From: Mycolicibacterium xanthum
GTDB lineage: Bacteria; Actinomycetota; Actinomycetes; Mycobacteriales; Mycobacteriaceae
Direction of reading: 5' to 3'
Length of the DNA stretch: 64,000 nt
NCBI RefSeq assembly: GCF_019710635.1
Contig: NZ_JAIFZS010000011.1
Location: 186,001 to 250,000, forward strand
Shown here piece after piece: positions 1-8,294 of this stretch (its first letter is position 1; each line of letters starts with the position of its first letter). Below the pieces are notes generated by a model, which was given only the letters and a program-made list of their open reading frames with translations, made no database searches and had not been told where the DNA came from. A program made the translations under genes and the position numbers.

Positions 1-720
1 GACGGCGAGACCGACACCGCCCACCCGCTGGACCTCTTCGAGCGCGGCGGCGTCGCTCTGGAAGATCCGCTGCCGCGATTCGGGGATGGCCAGTCCGGCC
101 AGCATCGAGCCGATCTCGCCGTCGGCGCTGCCGGCCGACGGGCCCAGCATCCAGGGTTGCTCGCGTAGCAGCGCCGGCGTCGGACGGCCCTCGGCCACCG
201 CGCTGTCCGGCGCCGCCACGGTGATGATCTGGTACTTCAGGAACGGACGCACGGTCAGCGTGCCGCCGGGGTGGGCGCCGACCGGGCCGAGTGCGACGTC
301 CACCGCCCGGGATTCGATGAGATGACCGAATCGGGCGGCGGGGTGCACGCTCAACTCGACGGACAGGTCGTCGGCGCGCGAGGAGAACAGTTCGATCAGG
401 CCGGGCGCGGCGTGCTCGGCGAACGCGCTGGAGGCGGCGATCCGCAGCAGTCGGCGCCCGTGCGCGGCCTCGGTCACCTCGATCGCCGTCTGCCGTTGCA
501 GTCCGAGGATCTCGACGGCCCGGCTGGCCAGCCGCAACCCGCCGGGTGTGAACGCCAGTCCGGCCGAGGTCCTGGTGAACAGCGGATCGTCGAGTTCCTT
601 CCGCAACTGCGCGACGTGCATGGACACCCCGGCGTCGGACACCCCCAGCTCCGCCGCGGCCGCGCGGACCGAACCGAGCCGGACCACGGCCGAGTAGGCG
701 CGAAGTTGCGCGGGTGTCAC
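1..720 (-). CDS. cutR: LysR-family regulator of the CO dehydrogenase cluster (CutR-like), 3' end outside window
   Basis: The first 240 codons read from a GTG at 720 and run off the window edge. The N-terminus (VTPAQLRAYSAVVRLGSVRA, then AAELGVSDAGVSMHVAQLRKEL) is a LysR winged helix-turn-helix, followed by the substrate-binding domain from about residue 95. It is divergent from xdhC-coxMSL with only 44 bp between start codons, the usual layout for a LysR activator of the adjacent operon. In Mycobacterium sp. JC1 a LysR protein called CutR controls the equivalent cutBCA (CO dehydrogenase) genes. The symbol is given by position and family, not by a search. The effector is unknown. Confidence 0.85.
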   Translation of the reverse strand, partial: MTPAQLRAYSAVVRLGSVRAAAAELGVSDAGVSMHVAQLRKELDDPLFTRTSAGLAFTPGGLRLASRAVEILGLQRQTAIEVTEAAHGRRLLRIAASSAFAEHAAPGLIELFSSRADDLSVELSVHPAARFGHLIESRAVDVALGPVGAHPGGTLTVRPFLKYQIITVAAPDSAVAEGRPTPALLREQPWMLGPSAGSADGEIGSMLAGLAIPESRQRIFQSDAAALEEVQRVGGVGLAV

Positions 721-746
721 GACAGCAGACTACGGGCCCCGGGGAC

Positions 747-759
747 CCAATTAGATTGG
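747..759. promoter_or_regulatory. Candidate LysR operator between cutR and xdhC
   Basis: CCAAT-TAG-ATTGG is a perfect 5-3-5 inverted repeat in the 44-bp divergent intergenic region. It ends 5 bp before the xdhC start and lies 27 bp from the regulator start. LysR proteins bind short interrupted palindromes in such positions. Binding is inferred. Confidence 0.4.
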
Positions 760-764
760 TCGGT

Positions 765-1892
765 GTGAGGGATGTGCTTGCCGGGTTGTTGACGGCCTGG
801 CGGGGCGGCGAGGTGGCCGGCGTCGCGACCGTGGTGCGGACGTTCCGGTCGGCCCCGCGCCCGGCCGGTGCGGCGATGGTCGTGACCGCCGACGGCACCG
901 TGAGCGGCTCGGTGTCGGGCGGCTGTGTCGAAGGCGCCGTCTACGACCTGGCGACCGAGGTGATGGCGACCGGCGTGCCGGTGTTGCAGCGGTACGGCGT
1001 CAGCGACGACGACGCCTTCGAGGTCGGATTGACCTGCGGCGGCATCCTCGATGTCTTCGTGGAACCGGTGTCGCGGGACACCTTCGCGCAGCTGGCGGAC
1101 GTCGCCGCGGACATCGAGGCGCACCGGCCCGTTGCCGTCGCCACCGTGATCGCGCACCCGGCGCCGGACCGGGTCGGACGCCGGGTGGTGGTGCGTGCCG
1201 ACGAGGCCGTCGGGTCGCTGGGTTCGAATCGGGCCGATGCGGCGGTCACCGACGACGCCCGCGGGCTGCTGGCCGCCGGGCGCAGCGAGGTGCTGACCTA
1301 CGGCCCCGACGGCCAGCGGCGTGGCGAGGGCATGGAGGTGTTCGTGGCCAGCTTCGCGCCCCGGCCGCGGATGCTGGTGTTCGGCGCCATCGACTTCGCC
1401 GCCGCCGTCGCGGCGCAGGGCGCGTTCCTGGGTTACCGGGTGACGGTGTGCGACGCCCGGCCGGTGTTCGCCACCCCGGCCCGGTTCCCGACCGCCGACG
1501 AGGTGGTGGTCGACTGGCCGCACCGCTACCTGGCGGCGCAGGCGGCGGCCGGCGTCCTCGATGCGCGCACGGTGGTCTGCGTGCTCACCCACGACCCCAA
1601 GTTCGACGTGCCGCTGTTGCAGGTGGCGTTGCGGTTGCCCGAGGTCGCCTACGTCGGCGCGATGGGATCCCGGCGCACCCACGACGACCGGTTGGCCCGG
1701 CTGCGGGAGGCCGGACTGACCGAGGCGGAGCTGGGCCGGCTGTCCAGCCCGATCGGGCTGGACCTCGGCGGCCGGACCCCGGAGGAGACCGCGGTGTCGA
1801 TCGCCGCCGAGATCATCGCCCGCCGCTGGGGCGGCGCTGGGCGGCCGCTGGCCGAAACGCACGGCCGCATCCACGCCGACCGCACCCCGTGA
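765..1892 (+). CDS. XdhC/CoxI-family molybdenum-cofactor maturation protein
   Basis: The GTG at 765 begins VRDVLAGLLTAWRGGEVAGV, which aligns with the usual XdhC N-terminus. The open frame extends further upstream, but only into the divergent promoter. The protein is 375 aa. The N-terminal XdhC_CoxI domain has SAPRPAGAAMVV and SGSVSGGCVEGAVYD. The C-terminal Rossmann domain runs from about residue 205 and includes YVGAMGSRRTHDDR. Family members bind and sulfurate the Mo cofactor and load it into xanthine- or CO-dehydrogenase large subunits. As the first gene of the cox cluster it probably matures CoxL. A second XdhC-type gene lies downstream at 5838. Confidence 0.88.
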   Translation: MRDVLAGLLTAWRGGEVAGVATVVRTFRSAPRPAGAAMVVTADGTVSGSVSGGCVEGAVYDLATEVMATGVPVLQRYGVSDDDAFEVGLTCGGILDVFVEPVSRDTFAQLADVAADIEAHRPVAVATVIAHPAPDRVGRRVVVRADEAVGSLGSNRADAAVTDDARGLLAAGRSEVLTYGPDGQRRGEGMEVFVASFAPRPRMLVFGAIDFAAAVAAQGAFLGYRVTVCDARPVFATPARFPTADEVVVDWPHRYLAAQAAAGVLDARTVVCVLTHDPKFDVPLLQVALRLPEVAYVGAMGSRRTHDDRLARLREAGLTEAELGRLSSPIGLDLGGRTPEETAVSIAAEIIARRWGGAGRPLAETHGRIHADRTP

Positions 1893-2007
1893 CGACGGCC
1901 GGGTGAGGCCGCCGCCGACCCCACTTCAGTGATTGCTTAACCCGGTGTTGACGGCCCCGCCGAGGGGACGGAGACTGGGAAGCCCATCGGAATGTGAGGT
2001 CGGTCAC

Positions 2008-2904
2008 ATGCAGGTTCCCGGGCCCTTCGAGTACGAACGCGCGAACAGTGTCGACCACGCCATCGGGCTGCTGGGCCGGTTGGGCGAGGACGCGATGATC
2101 GTCGCCGGCGGGCACAGCCTGCTGCCGATGATGAAGCTGCGGATCGCCAACCCCGAATACCTCGTCGACATCAACGACCTTGCCGCCGAACTGGGCTACG
2201 TGATCACCGATCCGACGCTGGTCCGGCTCGGAGCGATGACCCGGCACCGCGAAGTGCTCGACTCGGATCCGCTGGCGGCGGTGTGCCCGATCTTCCGCGA
2301 CGCCGAACGGGTGATCGCCGACCCGGTGGTGCGCAACCGCGGCACGGTCGGCGGCTCGCTGTGCCAGGCCGATCCCGCCGAGGACCTGACCACGGTGTGC
2401 CTGGTGCTCGGCGCCGTCTGCCTGGCCCGCGGCCCGTCCGGTGAGCGGGAGGTCGCGATGGACGACTTCACGGTCGGGCCCTACGAGACGGCGCTGGCAC
2501 ACAACGAGATGCTGATCGAGGTTCGCATCCCGGTGCGCGGCCGCACCTCCAGCGCCTACGCGAAAGTCGAACGACGGGTGGGGGACTGGGCCGTCGCCGC
2601 GGCCGGGGCGCAGGTCACCCTGGCCCGGGGCGGCGACGAGATCGCCGCCGCCAGAGTCGGTCTGACCGCGGTGAACCCCGATTTCGCGGCGTTGGCCGAC
2701 GTCGCGGCGCAGTTGGTGGGCAGACCCGCCACCGAGGAGACCTTCGCCGAGGCGGGCCGGGCCGCCGGGCAGGCCTGCGAGCCGGTGTCCGACGTGCGGG
2801 GCAGCGCGGACTACAAGCGGCACCTGGCCGCCGAACTGACCATCCGGACCCTGCGCACCTCCGTCGATCGGGTGCGGAACGCACCGGCACCGCAAGGGAA
2901 TTGA
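2008..2904 (+). CDS. coxM: CO dehydrogenase medium (FAD-binding) subunit
   Basis: A 298-aa flavoprotein subunit that carries electrons from the CoxS iron-sulfur clusters to the quinone side. The ATG at 2008 follows GAGG nine bases upstream. The start MQVPGPFEYERANSVDHAI matches the family, and the FAD-binding segments AGGHSLLPMMKLR (near residue 33) and TVGGSLCQADPAEDL (near residue 112) are intact. The C-terminal CO-dehydrogenase flavoprotein domain follows. It is 7 bp upstream of coxS, in the actinobacterial order M-S-L. Confidence 0.93.
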   Translation: MQVPGPFEYERANSVDHAIGLLGRLGEDAMIVAGGHSLLPMMKLRIANPEYLVDINDLAAELGYVITDPTLVRLGAMTRHREVLDSDPLAAVCPIFRDAERVIADPVVRNRGTVGGSLCQADPAEDLTTVCLVLGAVCLARGPSGEREVAMDDFTVGPYETALAHNEMLIEVRIPVRGRTSSAYAKVERRVGDWAVAAAGAQVTLARGGDEIAAARVGLTAVNPDFAALADVAAQLVGRPATEETFAEAGRAAGQACEPVSDVRGSADYKRHLAAELTIRTLRTSVDRVRNAPAPQGN

Positions 2905-2911
2905 GGACCAC

Positions 2912-3391
2912 ATGCAGGTGAACATGACCGTCAACGGCGAGTCGGTGACCGCCGAGATCGAACCTCGGCTGCTGCTGGTGCACTTCCTGCGGGACCAGTT
3001 GCGGCTGACCGGAACCCACTGGGGCTGCGACACCTCCAACTGCGGCACGTGCGTGGTCGAGGTCGACGGTGAACCGGTGAAATCGTGCACGATGCTGGCT
3101 GCGATGGCGTCCGGGCATGCGGTGCGCACCGTCGAGGGTCTTGCGGTCGACGGCAAGCTGGACCCCGTTCAGGAGGGCTTCATGGCCTGCCACGGGCTGC
3201 AGTGCGGCTTCTGCACGCCAGGCATGATGATCACCGCACGCGCCCTGCTCGACCGCAATCCGGACCCGACCGAAGACGAGATCCGCGAGGCGATCTCGGG
3301 TCAGATCTGCCGCTGCACCGGGTACACGACGATCGTCCGGTCGATCCGGTGGGCGGCCGAGCATCCGGCCGGACGGGAGGTGACGGCGTGA
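2912..3391 (+). CDS. coxS: CO dehydrogenase small subunit, two [2Fe-2S] clusters
   Basis: A 159-aa iron-sulfur subunit. The plant-type ferredoxin motif is visible as [16 protein letters not shown] with a later C (KSCTM). The helical C-terminal cluster motif follows (CGFCTPGMM, then [12 protein letters not shown]). Length and spacing are normal for the xanthine oxidase-type small subunit. Its stop overlaps the coxL start by 4 bp (GTGA), which suggests translational coupling. Confidence 0.95.
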   Translation: MQVNMTVNGESVTAEIEPRLLLVHFLRDQLRLTGTHWGCDTSNCGTCVVEVDGEPVKSCTMLAAMASGHAVRTVEGLAVDGKLDPVQEGFMACHGLQCGFCTPGMMITARALLDRNPDPTEDEIREAISGQICRCTGYTTIVRSIRWAAEHPAGREVTA

Positions 3392-5787
3392 CCACCGTGA
3401 ACCGGCCGGTGAGCCGGCCCGAGGACACCGCCGACAACGACCAGAAACCGTGCGGCTACGGGCGGATGCTCCGCAAGGAGGATCCCCGGTTCATCCGCGG
3501 CCGCGGCAACTACGTCGACGACGTCGTCCTGCCCGGAATGCTGCACCTGGCGATCCTGCGCTCACCGTACGCCCACGCCAGGATCAACGGCGTCGATGTG
3601 TCTGCGGCACAGGCCCATCCGAAGGTCAAGGCCGTCGTCACCGGCGCCGACCTGGCCGAGAAGGGCCTGGCCTGGATGCCGACGCTGTCCAACGACGTGC
3701 AGGCCGTGCTGGCCACCGACAAGGTGCGGTTCCAGGGTCAGGAGGTGGCGTTCGTGGTCGCCGAGGACCGCTACGCCGCCCGCGACGCCCTGGAACTCAT
3801 CGACGTCGACTACGAACCGCTCGACCCCGTCATCGACGTCCGGCGCGCGCTGGATCCGGCGGCGCCGGTCATCCGCACCGACCTCGAGGGCAAGTCCGAC
3901 AACCACTGCTTCGACTGGGAGACCGGCGACGCCGCGGCCACCGACGCCGCCTTCGCCCGGGCCGACGTGGTGGTCACCCAGGAGATCGTGTACCCCAGGG
4001 TGCACCCCGCGCCGATGGAGACCTGCGGCGCGGTGGCCGACCTCGACCCGGTGACCGGCAAGCTCACGCTGTGGTCGACCACCCAGGCACCGCACGCCCA
4101 CCGCACCCTGTATGCGTTGGTGGCCGGCCTGCCGGAGCACAAGATCCGGATCATCTCGCCCGACATCGGCGGCGGGTTCGGCAACAAGGTGCCGATCTAC
4201 CCCGGCTACGTGTGCGCGATCGTGGCCTCGCTGGTGCTGGGCAAGCCGGTGAAGTGGATGGAGGACCGCAGCGAGAACCTGACGTCCACCGGCTTCGCGC
4301 GCGACTACATCATGGTCGGTGAGATCGCCGCCACCGGCGACGGCAAGATCGTGGCCATCCGGACGAACGTGCTCGCCGACCACGGCGCCTTCAACGGCAC
4401 CGCCGCGCCGGTGAAGTATCCCGCCGGGTTCTTCGGCGTGTTCACCGGAAGCTACGACCTCGACGCCGCGTACTGCCACATGACGGCGGTGTACACGAAC
4501 AAGGCCCCCGGCGGGGTGGCCTACGCGTGCTCGTTCCGGATCACCGAGGCGGTGTACCTCGTCGAGCGGCTGGTCGACTGCCTGGCCGACGAGCTGAAGA
4601 TGGATCCGGCGCAGCTCCGGCTGCGAAACCTGCTCAAACCCGACCAGTTTCCCTACAAGTCCAAGACCGGATGGGTGTACGACTCGGGGGACTACGAGAA
4701 CACCATGCGGCTGGCCATGGACATGATCGGCTACGACGAACTGCGCGCCGAGCAGAAACAGAGGCGCGAACGCGGCGAACTGATGGGCATCGGGATGTCG
4801 TTCTTCACCGAAGCCGTCGGTGCGGGTCCGCGCAAGGACATGGACATCCTCGGGCTGGGCATGGCCGACGGGTGCGAGCTGCGGGTGCACCCGACCGGCA
4901 AAGCCGTTGTGCGGCTGTCGGTGCAGACCCAGGGGCAGGGCCACGAGACGACGTTCGCACAGATCGTCGCCGAAGAGCTCGGGATCCCGCCCGAGGACAT
5001 CGAGGTCGTGCACGGCGACACCGACCAGACCCCGTTCGGCCTGGGCACCTACGGCAGCCGTTCCACGCCGGTGTCGGGCGCGGCGGCGGCGCTGGTGTCG
5101 CGCAAGGTGCGCGACAAGGCCAAGATCATCGCCTCCGGAATGCTCGAGGTGTCCGTCGCCGACCTGGAATGGGACAAGGGCAGCTTCCACGTCAAGGGCG
5201 ACCCGAGCGCGTCGGTGACCATTCAGGACGTCGCGATGCGTGCGCACGGCGCCGGCGATCTGCCCGAGGGTATCGAGGGCGGGCTGGACGCCGAGGTCTG
5301 CTACAACCCGGAGAATCTCACCTATCCCTACGGTGCGTACTTCTGCGTCGTCGACATCGACCCCGGCACCGCCGTGGTCAAGGTGCGCAGGTTCCTCGCC
5401 GTCGACGACTGCGGCACCCGGATCAACCCGATGATCATCGAGGGTCAGGTGCACGGCGGCATCGTCGACGGCATCGGCATGGCGCTGATGGAGATGATCG
5501 CCTTCGACGAAGACGGCAACTGCCTGGGCGGGTCGCTGATGGACTACCTGATCCCGACCGCGGTGGAGGTGCCGCACCTGGAAACGGGCCACACCGTCAC
5601 GCCGTCGCCGCACCATCCGATCGGCGCCAAGGGCATCGGCGAATCGGCGACGGTGGGCTCACCGCCGGCGGTGGTCAACGCCGTCGTCGACGCGCTGGCC
5701 CCGTTCGGTGTTCGGCACGTGGACATGCCGCTGACCCCGTCGCGGGTGTGGGAGGCGATGCAGGGGCGCGCAACCCCGCCCATCTAG
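3388..5787 (+). CDS. coxL: Form I CO dehydrogenase large (molybdenum-copper) subunit
   Basis: 799 aa from the GTG at 3388, which overlaps the coxS stop. The active-site loop reads VAYACSFR with Cys381. This fits the form I signature AYxCSFR, whose Cys ligates the Cu of the Mo-Cu site; form II enzymes have AYxGAGR instead. The Mo-cofactor loops GGGFGNK, QGQGHETTFAQI and GAKGIGESATVGS are present. The enzyme oxidises CO to CO2 and feeds electrons through CoxS and CoxM into respiration. In mycobacteria this supports survival on trace CO. The variable position of the loop is Ala, where better-known enzymes have Arg. Confidence 0.95.
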   Translation: MTTVNRPVSRPEDTADNDQKPCGYGRMLRKEDPRFIRGRGNYVDDVVLPGMLHLAILRSPYAHARINGVDVSAAQAHPKVKAVVTGADLAEKGLAWMPTLSNDVQAVLATDKVRFQGQEVAFVVAEDRYAARDALELIDVDYEPLDPVIDVRRALDPAAPVIRTDLEGKSDNHCFDWETGDAAATDAAFARADVVVTQEIVYPRVHPAPMETCGAVADLDPVTGKLTLWSTTQAPHAHRTLYALVAGLPEHKIRIISPDIGGGFGNKVPIYPGYVCAIVASLVLGKPVKWMEDRSENLTSTGFARDYIMVGEIAATGDGKIVAIRTNVLADHGAFNGTAAPVKYPAGFFGVFTGSYDLDAAYCHMTAVYTNKAPGGVAYACSFRITEAVYLVERLVDCLADELKMDPAQLRLRNLLKPDQFPYKSKTGWVYDSGDYENTMRLAMDMIGYDELRAEQKQRRERGELMGIGMSFFTEAVGAGPRKDMDILGLGMADGCELRVHPTGKAVVRLSVQTQGQGHETTFAQIVAEELGIPPEDIEVVHGDTDQTPFGLGTYGSRSTPVSGAAAALVSRKVRDKAKIIASGMLEVSVADLEWDKGSFHVKGDPSASVTIQDVAMRAHGAGDLPEGIEGGLDAEVCYNPENLTYPYGAYFCVVDIDPGTAVVKVRRFLAVDDCGTRINPMIIEGQVHGGIVDGIGMALMEMIAFDEDGNCLGGSLMDYLIPTAVEVPHLETGHTVTPSPHHPIGAKGIGESATVGSPPAVVNAVVDALAPFGVRHVDMPLTPSRVWEAMQGRATPPI

Positions 5788-5837
5788 CCCGCCTGGGCCC
5801 GAAAGCAGAAGGAGGACAGCCGATTCAGCAGACCGGA

Positions 5838-6707
5838 ATGGCGGAGCGTGCGCAGGAACTCCGGCGTGCGCGGATGCCGTTCGTGCGCGCGACGGTGGTC
5901 CGGGCCCAGCACCCGGCCTCGGCGCATCCCGGCGACGAGGCCATCCTGCTGGCCGACGGCACGATCGAGGGTTTCGTCGGCGGGCAGTGCGCGCAGAACT
6001 CGGTGCGCAAGGCGGCACTGGGTGCGCTGCAGGTGGGCGAGAGCGTGCTGCTGCGGGTGCTGCCCGACGGCGAGGTGCACTTCCCGGAGGCACCGGGCGC
6101 CTGCGTGGTGGTCAACCCGTGCCTGTCCGGCGGGGCCCTGGAGATCTTCCTGGAGCCCGAAATGCCGCCGCCGCTGATCCGGGTGTGCGGATCCACTCCG
6201 ATCGCCGACGCGCTGGCGGCGGTGTGCGCCGGGGTCGGCTACGACGTGCAGCGCGACGCCGGCGCCGACGACCCGGCAAGCACGACCGCGGTGGTCGTCG
6301 CCAGCCTTGGCGGTCCCGAGGCCGAGACGATCCGCGCGGCGCTCGACGCCGGCGTCGGCTACGTGGGACTGGTTGCCAGCAGGGTGCGGGGGGCGGCGAT
6401 CCTGGACGGTCTGGACCTGTCCGACGCCGAGCGCAAACGGGTCCACACCCCGGTCGGGCTGCCGATCGGAGCCAGGACGCCCGCAGAGATCGCGGTGTCG
6501 GTGCTCGCCGAACTCATCGCCGAGATCCGGGTACGTGGCCTGACGGTGCCCGAGCGTGCGCCCGTGACCGCCGAGGAGGCCACCGACCCGGTCTGCGGGA
6601 TGACGGTCGTCGTCGGGCCGGCCACCGCCGGGCTGTCCGTCGCCGGCCGGCAGTACTGGTTCTGCGGCAACGGTTGCCGGTCGTCGTTCGCCGCGGCGCA
6701 ACCATGA
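5838..6707 (+). CDS. XdhC-family protein with C-terminal YHS metal-binding domain
   Basis: 289 aa from the ATG at 5838. The N-terminal XdhC-like part contains RATVVRAQHPASAHPGDEA and GFVGGQCAQNSVRKAALGAL. A Rossmann-like domain follows (YVGLVASRVRGAAIL). The last 45 residues are a YHS domain (TDPVCGMTVVV, QYWFCGNGCRSSF), a small metal-binding unit. It presumably assists Mo or Cu insertion into CoxL; the YHS domain makes a copper role tempting but unproven. The strong Shine-Dalgarno AAGGAGG at about 5809-5815 is too far from this ATG and better fits an in-frame ATT at 5823, so the true start may be 5 codons earlier. Confidence 0.85.
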   Translation: MAERAQELRRARMPFVRATVVRAQHPASAHPGDEAILLADGTIEGFVGGQCAQNSVRKAALGALQVGESVLLRVLPDGEVHFPEAPGACVVVNPCLSGGALEIFLEPEMPPPLIRVCGSTPIADALAAVCAGVGYDVQRDAGADDPASTTAVVVASLGGPEAETIRAALDAGVGYVGLVASRVRGAAILDGLDLSDAERKRVHTPVGLPIGARTPAEIAVSVLAELIAEIRVRGLTVPERAPVTAEEATDPVCGMTVVVGPATAGLSVAGRQYWFCGNGCRSSFAAAQP

Positions 6708-6720
6708 CGGGCGGCTGCTG

Positions 6721-7605
6721 ATGGCGTCGGTGTTCCGGGACGTCGACGACGTGATCGAACGCTTCGATGAACACGACCATCTGCTCGACGAGGGCACCGC
6801 GGCGGCGTTCTACCTCGCGACCGCGCTCGGCCGGCCGCTGCTGCTCGAGGGCGAACCCGGGGTCGGCAAGACGACTGCCGCGAAAACACTGGCCGCGGTG
6901 CTGGATTCGCCACTGGTGCGATTGCAGTGTTACGAGGGGCTGACGGCGGCCGAGTCGTTGTACGACTGGAACTACCAGCGGCAACTGCTGGCCATCCGGC
7001 TCGCCGAGGCGCGCGGCGCCGACATCGACGAGGCCGACCTGTACTCCGAGACCTATCTCGTGGACCGGCCGATCCTGCGCTGCGTGCGCCATCGCGGCCC
7101 CACCGCGCCGGTGCTGCTGATCGACGAGATCGACCGCGCCGACGACGAATTCGAGGCGCTGCTGCTGGAGTTCCTCGGTGAGGCCGCCGTCACGGTTCCG
7201 GAACTGGGCACCTTCGTCGCCGCCGTCCCGCCGGTGGTGGTGCTGACGTCCAACCGCAGCCGTGATCTGCACGACGCTCTGCGCCGGCGCTGCCTGTATC
7301 ACTGGATCGACTATCCGCAGCCCGCCCGCGCCGCCGCGATCGTGCGGCGCACGGTTCCCGGTGCCCGCACCGCACTGATCGAGCACGCCACCCAGTTCGT
7401 CGGTGTGGCACGCACTCTCGACCTCGACAAACCACCCGGGCTGGCGGAGACCATCGACTGGGTCGCCGCGCTGGTGGCGCTCGGGGTGGCGGACCTGACC
7501 GACGAGGCGCTGGCCTCCACCGGGCTGGCTGCGCTGGCCAAGACCCCCGACGACCGCAACCTGATCGAAGAAGCACTGGCGACCCAGGGAGGAACACATC
7601 GATGA
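6721..7605 (+). CDS. coxD: MoxR-family AAA+ ATPase of the cox cluster (CoxD-like)
   Basis: 294 aa. Walker A is GEPGVGKTTAAKTL (near residue 43) and Walker B is VLLIDEIDRADDEFEALLLE. Sensor 1 is in VVLTSNRSRDLHDALRRRC. In Oligotropha the CoxD AAA+ chaperone is needed to build the Cu-S-Mo active site and works with the vWA protein CoxE. The same pair is present here. It begins 13 bp after the XdhC-YHS gene and its stop overlaps the coxG start (ATGA). Confidence 0.9.
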   Translation: MASVFRDVDDVIERFDEHDHLLDEGTAAAFYLATALGRPLLLEGEPGVGKTTAAKTLAAVLDSPLVRLQCYEGLTAAESLYDWNYQRQLLAIRLAEARGADIDEADLYSETYLVDRPILRCVRHRGPTAPVLLIDEIDRADDEFEALLLEFLGEAAVTVPELGTFVAAVPPVVVLTSNRSRDLHDALRRRCLYHWIDYPQPARAAAIVRRTVPGARTALIEHATQFVGVARTLDLDKPPGLAETIDWVAALVALGVADLTDEALASTGLAALAKTPDDRNLIEEALATQGGTHR

Positions 7606-8294
7606 AGATCACCAACGAGTTCACCGTGAGTGCACCGATCGAGGAGGCGTGGGACGTGCTCAACGACCTCGATCAGGTGATCCCGCTGATGCCGGGTGCG
7701 CAACTGACCGGACATGAGGGCGAGGACGTACTGGGCAAGGTCAAGGTCAAGGTGGGGCCGGTCACCAGCGAGTTCACCGGCAAGGTCCGCTTCGTCGAGC
7801 AGGACCGCGATCAGCACCGCGCGGTCATCGACGCCAAGGGCAGGGAGGCGCGGGGCACCGGAAACGCTGCCGCCACCGTCACCGCGCAACTGCACGACGC
7901 CGGCGAGCGCACCCGGGTCACGGTCGACACCGACCTCAAGATCGTCGGAAAGCTGGCCCAGTTCGGCAGCGGCATGCTGCAGCAGGTGTCCGAGAAACTC
8001 CTCGGACAGTTCGTCGACTCGCTGGAGGCCAAGCTGGCGGGCCCCGCGGCCGAGCAGACCGGGCCGCCCGCAGCGCCCGCATCGGAGACCGGGCCCACGT
8101 CGGCGCCTGGGGCCGCACCCGCGCCTGCGGCCCCAGCACCGGCCGAGCCCGCGCCCATCGACCTGCTGGAACTCGCCGGCGGCACCGCGCTGAAGAAGTA
8201 CGGCCCCGTGGTGGCGGCGGTGCTCGCGGTGGCCGCAGTGATTATCGTGCTGAGGGTCGTCCTCGGTGGGAGGGCGGAACGGGACCGCGAGTGA
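7602..8294 (+). CDS. coxG: CoxG-like SRPBCC protein with C-terminal membrane anchor
   Basis: 230 aa, with GGGAGGAA-type ribosome binding site upstream of the ATG at 7602. Residues 1-145 form a START/SRPBCC hydrophobic-pocket domain (MKITNEFTVSAPIEEAWDVL). An Ala/Pro-rich linker (about 148-185) and one transmembrane helix near the C-terminus (GPVVAAVLAVAAVIIVLRVV) follow. CoxG is thought to recruit CO dehydrogenase to the membrane and has been proposed to deliver menaquinone to it. The architecture of pocket domain, flexible linker and anchor fits that. Its stop overlaps the coxE start by 4 bp. Confidence 0.9.
   Translation: MKITNEFTVSAPIEEAWDVLNDLDQVIPLMPGAQLTGHEGEDVLGKVKVKVGPVTSEFTGKVRFVEQDRDQHRAVIDAKGREARGTGNAAATVTAQLHDAGERTRVTVDTDLKIVGKLAQFGSGMLQQVSEKLLGQFVDSLEAKLAGPAAEQTGPPAAPASETGPTSAPGAAPAPAAPAPAEPAPIDLLELAGGTALKKYGPVVAAVLAVAAVIIVLRVVLGGRAERDRE

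Noticed and set aside
3562..5616. A 684-codon minus-strand frame opposite coxL
   Set aside because: The same GC-bias shadow; the plus-strand CoxL has intact catalytic motifs and an overlapping start with coxS.
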